From the NCBI GenBank assembly GCA_040218045.1, contig JAVJQA010000044.1:1-64000 (forward strand): a DNA stretch of 64,000 bases. The letters are read 5' to 3'. Source of the DNA: Marinoscillum sp040218045. GTDB lineage: Bacteria; Bacteroidota; Bacteroidia; Cytophagales; Cyclobacteriaceae. The notes below the pieces were generated by a model. The model worked only from the letters and a program-made list of their open reading frames with translations, had not been told where the DNA came from and did not search any database. Each line of letters starts with the position of its first letter. The stretch's first letter is position 1. The translations under genes were made by a program, and so were the position numbers. Positions 1 through 7,476 of the stretch are shown here, piece after piece.

Positions 1-147
1 AAAATGCTGGAATTGTTTGCGGGCCTTTGTAACTACTGTTTCACTTTTTTTTCATGATCTTTATTGTTTAAGATGTAAACACTAAAGGTAATGAAGGCTT
101 ACGCTTTGTAGGTCTTCCACCTTTTGTGGATTCGTTCAACATATGCT

Positions 148-375
148 ATGAATGAATGGGGGTTTATCAGTCAGGATATTTTCATGGGACCCAAAGTTTC
201 AAGAGGAAAGTCCGCCACAATTAATCTACAGCTGAGTTGGTATAATATGATTCTGGTTTACACACAAAGAAAATGCCATGGGAAGAATGATTCTAGCATC
301 TCAAAAGAGCTACCCGAAAAGCCAATTAGACAGTTTTATACACTCTTGGACGAATTTGTGAAAGATGGAAATTGA
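148..375 (+). CDS. small hypothetical protein
   Basis: A 75-residue reading frame from the ATG at 148; a TTG at 124 is in frame but the ATG is preferred. I do not recognise the family. The product is soluble-looking, without signal peptide or membrane segment, and ends in a short amphipathic helix-like stretch (IRQFYTLLDEF). It overlaps the next gene by 11 bases, which suggests translational coupling and is the best argument that it is real. Nothing upstream in the window can be assigned, so it may be the last part of a longer cassette or a remnant. Confidence 0.42.
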   Translation: MNEWGFISQDIFMGPKVSRGKSATINLQLSWYNMILVYTQRKCHGKNDSSISKELPEKPIRQFYTLLDEFVKDGN

Positions 376-679
376 AGGATCATACATTCAATGTGCTGAT
401 GGGTTTGATAAAGATGACATTACTCTAGAAGATGTAGACAGAGCACTGAAAGCACTTCAAAACATGGATGACGAACATGGAGCGTTTTGGGTTTCTGTCT
501 ATGGGGCAGAAACTGAAGAAATGGTACTTGAAATTTACAAAAGCCTTAAGCTGTTTGGGAATTTCGGGAATAAGAGTTTAGCTATCCAGTTGACATCCTT
601 TGAAAAATCAAAACCTTATTTCAATCTGCTGTTGGCTGGTGAAATTGATAAATTGAAAGAAAGAATGAACGAAAACTAA
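365..679 (+). CDS. small acidic hypothetical protein, possibly immunity-like
   Basis: A 104-residue acidic cytosolic protein with no signal peptide. The order of segments is a charged N-terminus, a helix-like DITLEDVDRALKAL, a strand pair around HGAFWVSVY and EEMVLEIY, and a C-terminal helix around the residues YFNLLLAGEIDKLKERM. This arrangement recalls small immunity proteins of polymorphic toxin systems (Imm1-like), but that is only an impression of pattern. The start ATG lies inside the end of the preceding small gene. No toxin gene is visible within the window. It is convergent with the CHAT protein gene. Confidence 0.62.
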   Translation: MEIEGSYIQCADGFDKDDITLEDVDRALKALQNMDDEHGAFWVSVYGAETEEMVLEIYKSLKLFGNFGNKSLAIQLTSFEKSKPYFNLLLAGEIDKLKERMNEN

Positions 680-730
680 AGCACCAAAAATGCTTCCATG
701 AAGAAACTCCCAAAATAAGTCGCGATAACC

Positions 731-3400
731 TCACCTCCCAATTAATATAAAAGGCGCCCAGTAGTAAGGATCTTTATAGTTTTCGCTATTTAGCAGGGAG
801 AGTTTGGCCTTGCGCAGGTCATCGGCAAAAATCATATTGGCCGAATGGTTCAGGTGCTGCTTGTAGAAGTCGATCATCAGCTTGGCTGTGGAGGCATCAG
901 ACACCTGCCACAGGGATACGATCAGGTTTTTGGCACCGGCATACATCAGTGATCTACTCAGCCCAATGATGCCTTCTCCTTTTTCGATCTTGCCAAGCCC
1001 GGTTTCGCAGGCTGAGAGTGTGACCAGATCCGCTCCAATATCGAGCCCAAAGATCTCTCCGGAATAGAGGCTGCCATCTTCAGCAACTCCCGGTGAAAGG
1101 AAAATTCTCGATAGCTCGGGTTTGGACTCATTCACGATTCCGTGTGTGGCAAAATGGATGTATTTGTAATCAGCCAGCTGACTTGACTTGAGCTGCTCCT
1201 CAGAAGCCTCAGCCCGGGTGAAAACCTCAGGCTTGTCCTGTGACGACATAAACAGGTACCTGATCTCTTTTACCTCTGATTCTGAGCCCGGCAGGTCCAC
1301 CATTTTGGTGTCATTCTTTTCAAAAGTTATCGGAGCGGCCAGCAGGATACCCTTGGCCGTACTGGTTTCAAAACCAAGCTTGTCCATAACCAGTGACGCG
1401 GCATAATCATAGGAGATTCCGTACTTTTCCAATAGATAAACCTTGCCATCCGTTGAGCTTTTGGTCAGTGCCTCGAAAGGAATGGTCCCCAGGATCCCGT
1501 CAGGAATGATCGTGAGTTGATTGATGTCATTAGCAAGCTTCGGTACCAACAGACTATACAGCTTACCGGAAGAGGCCGTAAACATATCGGTTACCCGGTA
1601 TTTGATGCTATTCCGCAAGGCGTTGACCGTTTGGAAAAAGTCTTCTGGCTTATCGAGTGTATAGGATTCGAAATCTTTGCTGGATACCACAAAAATATAG
1701 ATGCTTTGCTCACCGATAAAGTAGCTCACCAGTGCGGTGTTTGGTTTGAGTTTCTTTTGTAAGCTGAGGGCAGATACATCCGATTGTTGATACTTCAGAT
1801 GGAAGTAGTTTGGATAATCATTCTCCAGGTTGACAATGAAGGATCGGTACGACTGCTTGGCTTCAAACAGTGCCAGCCTCAGTGCCTGATCTTCGGAGTT
1901 GTTGGCAAGTTGTTGCTCCAGAAAACTGATATGTGTTTTCAGGCTATCCTCTATACTGATCAGGTTGTTGGGGATTCCAGCAAAGGACTTGGCCTTGGTG
2001 TCGTTGATCGCAGAAAGCAGCACGGCGGACTTACTTCGCTCACAGAAATTGAAAGCGATATCCCGGTACTCTTCCTTTTTAAAAGTCTTATCTGACAAAT
2101 AAAGCGCGATGCGAATCCCATTATCGTATACATTGGCAGCGATTTTCCCAATCCGTATTTTGTCTGCTTCGCTTTCCCTGATTTGTCTGATCTGGCTTAC
2201 CAGGTCATCGCATTTCAGATAGGTGGTCAGAGAGCCTTTGATGTCTCTTGGTTTCAGCGTTTTCTCAAAATGCAGGGCTTCCAGCGTTTGTGCTTTGGCC
2301 TGAAGAGAGGAGAGGAGTATGTCTGCATTGAAATACCCTTCAAGATTTGGGAGTTCGTAGAGTGTGGTAAAGTTTTGATTGTACAGGTTGGCGTAAATCG
2401 CTCGTTGGAAATTATCCAGTGCCAGTTCGTAATCGCCTTTGTCTGAGTATACTGACCCGATCAGGGAATAAGTATTAGCCACTTCCGGGTGCTTATCGCC
2501 AAACAAGCGCAAGTACTGCTGTAAGGCTTCCTGCTGTGTGATGAGCGCTTTATCCAGCGCACCTTGTTCCTGGAGTATCCTGCCGCGATTGGACAGGGTG
2601 AAAGCCTTGTTAGGATGATCACCCTCAAAGGTACTATTCCAGATATCCATGGTGAGGTCCAGGTAATTGAGTGCTGCGGTGAAGTTGCTTTGGGCACTAT
2701 TGGCAAAAGCCAGGTTGCTGTAGCAGAGGGCTACCTGAGGGTGGTTCTTGCCATACTTATCCTGGTAAATTTTCAAGGCGTTGTTAAAGGAAATCACAGC
2801 TTCCAGAAAATTTTCATCCAGGTAGATCAAGCCGAGGTTGAGATAAGAGTCCGCCACCGGGATCGTCTTTTCGCCCAAAAGTTTTGTCCGGATCACAAGT
2901 GCCTTCTCATGATATCCCTTGGCTATTTCATTGTTCTGATTGTTCCAATAGGTTACGCCCAGGTCATTATAACACTCAGCAGCTTTCAGGCTATTTTCCT
3001 CCGCAATGTTTTGCTCGGCTTCCAGCAAGGTCTCCAGTGCTTTGTCATTTCTACCTACTTTGAGGTAACTCTCACCCTGAATCAACAACCCCTCGAAAAG
3101 CAGGGTCTTATCACCCGGCAGTACTTCCCGCATGTATTCGACCGTATTCACAGATTGATTGAGCGCCAGCTCCAGTGACCCCTGCTCCAGGTAGCACTGG
3201 GCTATGTTGAGGTTACAGGCCACATACTGTGGGAGGTTTTGATCTTTCTGAAACTGGCCACCAAGTTCCTTGTAAGTTTGAATAGCCAACTCATACTTTC
3301 CGCTTTGAAAGTAGTCATTTGCTTCATTCAACTTAGAATCCTGTGCCTGAACGCATCGCAATGATGCACCTATTACTAGAAGGAATAATGTGTATCTCAT
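731..3400 (-). CDS. secreted TPR-repeat CHAT-domain (caspase-like) protein
   Basis: An 889-residue protein. The ATG at 3400 gives a clean signal peptide (MRYTLFLLVIGASL followed by a cleavage-like VQAQ); an in-frame TTG two codons upstream is less likely. Residues about 20-340 are tetratricopeptide repeats with typical A-x-CY-NLG and P-x-VA-x-SY-LG patterns of the kinesin-light-chain type. A helical linker follows, then a C-terminal CHAT domain with the catalytic pair visible: His in HFATHG near residue 753 and Cys in LSACETG near residue 798. CHAT proteases are related to caspases and separase. The export signal implies action in the periplasm or at the surface. It begins two bases after the stop of the beta-barrel gene upstream, so the two form one operon. 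Substrate unknown. Confidence 0.9.
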   Translation of the reverse strand: MRYTLFLLVIGASLRCVQAQDSKLNEANDYFQSGKYELAIQTYKELGGQFQKDQNLPQYVACNLNIAQCYLEQGSLELALNQSVNTVEYMREVLPGDKTLLFEGLLIQGESYLKVGRNDKALETLLEAEQNIAEENSLKAAECYNDLGVTYWNNQNNEIAKGYHEKALVIRTKLLGEKTIPVADSYLNLGLIYLDENFLEAVISFNNALKIYQDKYGKNHPQVALCYSNLAFANSAQSNFTAALNYLDLTMDIWNSTFEGDHPNKAFTLSNRGRILQEQGALDKALITQQEALQQYLRLFGDKHPEVANTYSLIGSVYSDKGDYELALDNFQRAIYANLYNQNFTTLYELPNLEGYFNADILLSSLQAKAQTLEALHFEKTLKPRDIKGSLTTYLKCDDLVSQIRQIRESEADKIRIGKIAANVYDNGIRIALYLSDKTFKKEEYRDIAFNFCERSKSAVLLSAINDTKAKSFAGIPNNLISIEDSLKTHISFLEQQLANNSEDQALRLALFEAKQSYRSFIVNLENDYPNYFHLKYQQSDVSALSLQKKLKPNTALVSYFIGEQSIYIFVVSSKDFESYTLDKPEDFFQTVNALRNSIKYRVTDMFTASSGKLYSLLVPKLANDINQLTIIPDGILGTIPFEALTKSSTDGKVYLLEKYGISYDYAASLVMDKLGFETSTAKGILLAAPITFEKNDTKMVDLPGSESEVKEIRYLFMSSQDKPEVFTRAEASEEQLKSSQLADYKYIHFATHGIVNESKPELSRIFLSPGVAEDGSLYSGEIFGLDIGADLVTLSACETGLGKIEKGEGIIGLSRSLMYAGAKNLIVSLWQVSDASTAKLMIDFYKQHLNHSANMIFADDLRKAKLSLLNSENYKDPYYWAPFILIGR

Positions 3401-3402
3401 GC

Positions 3403-4353
3403 TCAAAAACGGTAAACGTAACTGACGCTCTTCACATCGTGTCTTGTCAATCCATCGGGGTTTACATCTCTGTCCACCAGCTTGTGGCCATAGATCAATT
3501 TGATGCTGTGGTTGATATTGAAGTTGTATCCAAAATTGGCCAATACATTGAATGCCAGACCGGTAGTGCCATCAAGTTTTTCCCGCCGGTCTTCATTGAA
3601 GTTGTACACTTCATCTTTCGAAATGCGGTAGATAGCCAGTGCCCCAATACCAAAGTTGTAATTGATAAACCGGAAATTCCGCTCAGCTCGGAGCATAACA
3701 TCTGATCCGCGCTTCAGGTCATTGGCCAGCGTGTAATCCTTAAGATACCCTTCAAAGTCAGGGTAATTTTGCCATTGGCCCCATCTAAAGTCATTTTGGT
3801 TTTGATGAATCAATGGAGCTTGCAATCCGGTGGCAAACAACCACTTTTCGTTGATATAAGAGGCACCCATTACCAAATCGTACGTGCCTAGGCTCAGCTG
3901 ATAATACATCGGCAGATCTCCACCAGCACCAAACTCCGTATCATTATTTTCGATATCGGATTTGCCCGAAGGTATTTTGCCCCCCAGGGTAATCCCTACG
4001 GTATTTCCATTACTCAGGGGAATAGACCTTGAAGCACTGATCGAAAGATCGCCGAGCCCTGCAGTCTGGCCAAGGTTGCCATCCACAGTTTGGTAGGGCA
4101 CTTTTAGTTGGATAGAGTAAAAATCATTCAGCCCGAAGGTCATGTCGGCTGTGTACATGGTAATAACTGGTGTGAGCAGGGATTTTCCACTGTAATAATT
4201 GAATTCAATGGATCGAAGTTTGAAATCGATTTTTTTGCTGTAAGCCTGGTCCGGCTTCATGGCACCCATTGTACAAAATCCCGCATCACTGCATCCCTGC
4301 CCAACTGCCTTCAGGCATAGCAGCAAAATCAAGGTGGTAAAAAATAGACGCAT
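3403..4353 (-). CDS. outer-membrane beta-barrel protein (transporter-like)
   Basis: 316 residues from the ATG at 4353, which starts a hydrophobic signal sequence (MRLFFTTLILLLCLKAVGQ). In-frame sequence upstream is ignored because it runs through the adjacent inverted repeat. The mature part alternates polar and aromatic residues in strands and ends in a barrel-type terminal strand finishing YRF, so it is probably an outer-membrane barrel of the meta-pathway/FadL-like or uncharacterised 'transporter' type. A Cys-rich N-terminal segment (GCSDAGFC) follows the signal peptide. It is the first gene of an operon with the CHAT protein; the second gene starts two bases after this stop codon. Confidence 0.78.
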   Translation of the reverse strand: MRLFFTTLILLLCLKAVGQGCSDAGFCTMGAMKPDQAYSKKIDFKLRSIEFNYYSGKSLLTPVITMYTADMTFGLNDFYSIQLKVPYQTVDGNLGQTAGLGDLSISASRSIPLSNGNTVGITLGGKIPSGKSDIENNDTEFGAGGDLPMYYQLSLGTYDLVMGASYINEKWLFATGLQAPLIHQNQNDFRWGQWQNYPDFEGYLKDYTLANDLKRGSDVMLRAERNFRFINYNFGIGALAIYRISKDEVYNFNEDRREKLDGTTGLAFNVLANFGYNFNINHSIKLIYGHKLVDRDVNPDGLTRHDVKSVSYVYRF

Positions 4354-4414
4354 GTCTTTTATGTGTTTAGGGGTGACGGGCATTTTACCCGATAAATAAG
4401 AATTAGTAGCGTCC

Positions 4415-4536
4415 GAGAAAAGATTTTGGTTTCGAAGAAAATCCGTCAAAATTTACCCCTAAATCCCCTAAAGGGGACTTTCGTTCACCCTTTTAGGGGC
4501 AGGGGTAGTTTTAGGAAATCGAAAAAATCTTTTCTC
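4415..4536. repeat. nested imperfect inverted repeat, REP/MITE-like
   Basis: This lies in the only gene-free stretch above 300 bases (4354-4698), between divergent genes. The outer arms are GAGAAAAGATTTT at 4415-4427 and its complement at 4524-4536. The inner arms contain TACCCCTAAATCCCC on the left and GGGGCAGGGGTA on the right around a short loop near 4475-4483. Together they can fold into one long imperfect hairpin. CCCCTAAA/TTTAGGGG palindromes resemble intergenic repeats I know from other Bacteroidota genomes. No transposase is adjacent. The remainder of the gap (4537-4698) is AT-rich and should hold the promoter of the downstream lipoprotein gene, but I could not assign boxes. Confidence 0.8.
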
Positions 4537-4698
4537 ATTCCGTTTAAACGTATTTTTTTGAACATTTAAAATTTAGTCGGACGCCAGTAAATAAGAATCA
4601 AAGTTAACCTTTTAATAAAAAATTCACATCACTGATTAAACCTTCCTGATTTGCTGAAGTCAAAGCACCAAATCAATAAGAAATTAAAAACAAATGTC

Positions 4699-5571
4699 AT
4701 GAAAAGGATATCATTATTTACCGCTATTATTTTGGTCATTGGGTTCACGGCATGTGAACCAGGAGATTCAGCATTGGAGGGTTTGGTTGAAAGTGAGATA
4801 GATGTGGCAGGTGAGGCTGCCATCACATCATCTTTTGAAGAGATCGACGAAATCATGGAAGATGGAGTAGCGTACTGCAACGAGCATAACTCTTCCGGCA
4901 GAAATGGCGGACACCGCAAGCATCGGTTTGGTCGGCTCACGGATTGTGTGGAAATAGACAGAGATACGGTCAATCAGATTATCACCATTGACTTTGGAGA
5001 TGGTTGTGAAGGCCCACACGGAACATTGAGAAGTGGAATCGTGCGTATCGCCTACAATGAATTGAGAAATGTACCCGGAGCCTATCGCATTATCACTTTT
5101 GAAAACTTTTTTGTAGACAGCATAGGAGTGGAGGGAACACGAACATTGACCAATACTTCTGAGGAAGCTGATTCGTTGAGCCGTTCGTTTGAAGTAACCC
5201 TGGTTGACGGTAAACTTACTTTTACGGACTCAACTACGCTCACCAGAGATGCCACACACGAAAGAACATCTTACATCACAGAGGACAGGACTGACGCTTA
5301 CAGTACTTTGACTGGAGAGGCCAACGGTACTTTGAGGAATGGAAACGATTATTCGGTGACCATCATTGAAGAGCTGGTCTTCAAAAGAGGATGCAGGGAA
5401 GATCGAATAGTCATTCCGGTATCAGGAGTCAAGGAGATTGTTTCTGGTGATAACCTAATCATCATTGACTATGGCGACGGCACCTGTGACAACCTGGTGG
5501 ACATTACCATCAATGGTGAAACCACCACTCGGGAAATTGAGCCAAGAGGTAGAAAACACAGAAGAAGATAA
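4699..5571 (+). CDS. hypothetical lipoprotein
   Basis: 290 residues starting at the ATG at 4699, which begins a lipoprotein signal peptide with the modified Cys at about residue 19 (GFTAC). An in-frame codon 48 bases upstream would spoil that signal. The mature protein carries a motif twice, ITIDFGDGC near residue 98 and IIIDYGDGTC near residue 255, separated by beta-rich sequence. There are basic clusters, GHRKHRFGR in the middle and RGRKHRRR at the very C-terminus. This points to a surface or periplasmic beta-sandwich protein. I do not recognise a named family. It is transcribed divergently from the CHAT operon across the inverted repeat. Confidence 0.8.
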   Translation: MKRISLFTAIILVIGFTACEPGDSALEGLVESEIDVAGEAAITSSFEEIDEIMEDGVAYCNEHNSSGRNGGHRKHRFGRLTDCVEIDRDTVNQIITIDFGDGCEGPHGTLRSGIVRIAYNELRNVPGAYRIITFENFFVDSIGVEGTRTLTNTSEEADSLSRSFEVTLVDGKLTFTDSTTLTRDATHERTSYITEDRTDAYSTLTGEANGTLRNGNDYSVTIIEELVFKRGCREDRIVIPVSGVKEIVSGDNLIIIDYGDGTCDNLVDITINGETTTREIEPRGRKHRRR

Positions 5572-5623
5572 GCTTCTTCACATTTTCAGGTAGCTGGGGT
5601 CGTAGCGGGATGCTGCGGCCCTT

Positions 5624-6079
5624 CTACTTTTCCAGGGCCACGTACTTTTCAATGATGATGCGGTCTACGCCAAGCTCTTCCACTTTTTCACGACCCTGCT
5701 GTATCAGGGTATCGCCAATCAGCGTAAGTTCAAACTCAAAAACATGTCCTTCAAATGGTCTGTAGTTACAGAATTCAAGATTTTCAGTATAGGTAGTTCC
5801 TTTCAGGGTGTATGAGCCTGCCCCTGCAGTAAATACATTGTTGGTAGAGTCCAGACCTTTCTCCAGATCATGTTTCAAAAACGAGAAATGAGTCGCATTA
5901 ATGATCTTGATAAACTTTTGGTTGGCCGTATAGTCTGTAAAACTGGTGTCATTTCCCTGAATGGTCGTCGCATTTAAAAGTAGCCAGGTTCTTTGAATGT
6001 ACGGTATTGCGCTTGTATTGGTTGAAGAAGTACATCCGGCAATCGCAACCGCAAGAAGCAGATAAAAAAGTGTCTTCAA
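5624..6079 (-). CDS. small lipoprotein, lipocalin-like (DUF4488-like)
   Basis: 151 residues with a clear lipobox (VAIAGC, Cys at about residue 16). The mature chain has the order typical of short lipocalin-like lipoproteins of Bacteroidota: an early Trp (RTWLLL), alternating strands, a GSYTLKGTTYTE hairpin and a C-terminal strand. Such proteins are thought to sit in the periplasmic leaflet and bind small hydrophobic ligands, but no ligand can be read from the sequence. It follows the DUF4159 gene with 12 bases between them, so the two are probably co-transcribed. Confidence 0.75.
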   Translation of the reverse strand: MKTLFYLLLAVAIAGCTSSTNTSAIPYIQRTWLLLNATTIQGNDTSFTDYTANQKFIKIINATHFSFLKHDLEKGLDSTNNVFTAGAGSYTLKGTTYTENLEFCNYRPFEGHVFEFELTLIGDTLIQQGREKVEELGVDRIIIEKYVALEK

Positions 6080-6091
6080 TGGTTTGTATGT

Positions 6092-6748
6092 TTAGTTTTC
6101 AGTTGTGAATACGTAGCTGATTAAGTTGGCACCCATTTTAAGGGCTTTTTGTCTGAGCTCCTCGGGATCATTATAAATGATCTGGTCTTCCCATCCATTT
6201 CCAAGGTCGCTTTCGTACGAATAAAAGCAGATCAGTCTTCCTTCATAGATCAACCCAAACCCCTGGGCAGGTTGACCGTCATGTTCGTGAATTTTAGGGA
6301 GTCCATTGGGGAAATCATACTTCTGATGATAGATAGGATGGTCAAAGGGCAACTCCACAAATTCGAGGTTTGGAAACACCTTTTTCATTTCGAGCCGGAT
6401 GTATTGATCCATTCCGTAGTTGTCATCAATATGTAAAAATCCCCCGGAAACGAGATAGTTGCGCAGGTTATTGGCCTGATGTGAAGTAAAAACCACATTG
6501 CCATGACCGGTCATGTATACGTATGGGAAAAGAAATATATCCGGACTCCCCACTTCTACAATATCGTCTTCCCTGGCGATTGAGGTTTTAAGGTTGCGGT
6601 TACAAAAGTCAATGAGATTGGGCAGAGCTGATTTGTTGGAATACCAATCTCCACCGCCATCGTATTTCAATTTAGCAATACGTAGTGTTTGGGCAGAAGC
6701 TGCCCACATCAATACTGAAAAAAATGTAATTAGAATTAGTCTTCGCAT
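6092..6748 (-). CDS. DUF4159 domain-containing secreted protein
   Basis: 218 residues with signal peptide (MRRLILITFFSVLMWAASAQ). The rest is one DUF4159 domain: an N-terminal KYDGGGDWY motif, a GFLHIDDNYG motif near residue 105, and PFDHPIYH followed by GLIYEGRLICFYSYESDLGNGWED. The fold is related to glutamine-amidotransferase-like domains found beside Bat/MoxR clusters, and its function is undefined. It starts five bases after the HAD phosphatase gene ends, so the three minus-strand genes here form a likely operon. Confidence 0.88.
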   Translation of the reverse strand: MRRLILITFFSVLMWAASAQTLRIAKLKYDGGGDWYSNKSALPNLIDFCNRNLKTSIAREDDIVEVGSPDIFLFPYVYMTGHGNVVFTSHQANNLRNYLVSGGFLHIDDNYGMDQYIRLEMKKVFPNLEFVELPFDHPIYHQKYDFPNGLPKIHEHDGQPAQGFGLIYEGRLICFYSYESDLGNGWEDQIIYNDPEELRQKALKMGANLISYVFTTEN

Positions 6749-6752
6749 TTAT

Positions 6753-7409
6753 CTATTTACCGAGTACCGCACTTATTTGTTCCCAATTTAACTGAGAAAA
6801 GTCATCAATGACCAAATCCGCGTCAAGTTCTTCTCTGGAATGAGAGGTTGCCAAACCAATTACTTTGGCTCCTGCGGCCCTGCCTGCCTGAATTCCAGAC
6901 ACTGCATCTTCAAACACAATACAGTTTTCTGGTTTTCTTTTGATCATTGCTGCACATTTCAGATAGACTTCAGGATCAGGTTTCCCGTGGGACACCATGC
7001 TGTCATCTACCACTCCTTTGAAATACTTTCGTAGGCCCAGATCATCCAGGGTAAATACTACGTTGGCGTTAGGTGCGGAGGTACCCACCACCAACGGAAT
7101 CCCTTTGGCCTGGGCTTCGTCTAAAAAGTTGATCAACCCCTTGCCCGGAGCACGATGATCTCTATATAGTTCACGATAGGTTGTTTCTTTTTCTAACCCA
7201 ATACTCTTTGCTTCAGAAGCAGATAAGTCTGAATCAAAAACCACTTCCATCAATTTGGTTAGGGTGCGGCCATTCATTTTTTCACGGTAGAATTCCTCGT
7301 CTATTTCCACGCCGTATTTTTTGGCTACTTTTTGCCAGGCCAGATAATGGTACTCGTGATTGTGCACAATGACACCGTCCATGTCAAATATTAATCCTAT
7401 GTCTTTCAT
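6753..7409 (-). CDS. HAD-family phosphatase / beta-phosphoglucomutase-like
   Basis: 218 residues, cytosolic. Motif I is FDMDGVIVHN (nucleophile Asp and acid Asp), motif II is VGTSAP, motif III is the Lys in HGKPDPEVYL, and motif IV is VFEDAVSGIQAG. The helical cap between residues 15 and 85 matches subclass IA enzymes such as beta-phosphoglucomutase and phosphoglycolate phosphatase. Substrate cannot be read directly; the DGV-I-V-H-N variant and the cap suggest a sugar-phosphate mutase or phosphatase. It leads the operon with the DUF4159 protein and the small lipoprotein. Confidence 0.87.
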   Translation of the reverse strand: MKDIGLIFDMDGVIVHNHEYHYLAWQKVAKKYGVEIDEEFYREKMNGRTLTKLMEVVFDSDLSASEAKSIGLEKETTYRELYRDHRAPGKGLINFLDEAQAKGIPLVVGTSAPNANVVFTLDDLGLRKYFKGVVDDSMVSHGKPDPEVYLKCAAMIKRKPENCIVFEDAVSGIQAGRAAGAKVIGLATSHSREELDADLVIDDFSQLNWEQISAVLGK

Positions 7410-7476
7410 TTAATCCAATTGATATGTAATAAAGCGCCTTCATCTTGCGCTTACGATGATTTGTTCGATACTAAGC

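Noticed and set aside
1784..2095. 103-codon plus-strand frame
   Set aside because: Antisense shadow of the CHAT gene with biased composition and no neighbouring gene logic.
2564..3178. 204-codon open frame on the plus strand
   Set aside because: It lies wholly antisense within the TPR part of the CHAT gene, has no domain pattern, and follows the codon structure of the minus-strand gene.
4354..4449. Upstream extension of the beta-barrel protein
   Set aside because: Would run through the inverted repeat and precede the signal peptide by 32 residues.
4415..4536. Insertion sequence ends
   Set aside because: No transposase or remnant is found between or next to the arms, and no target duplication could be recognised.
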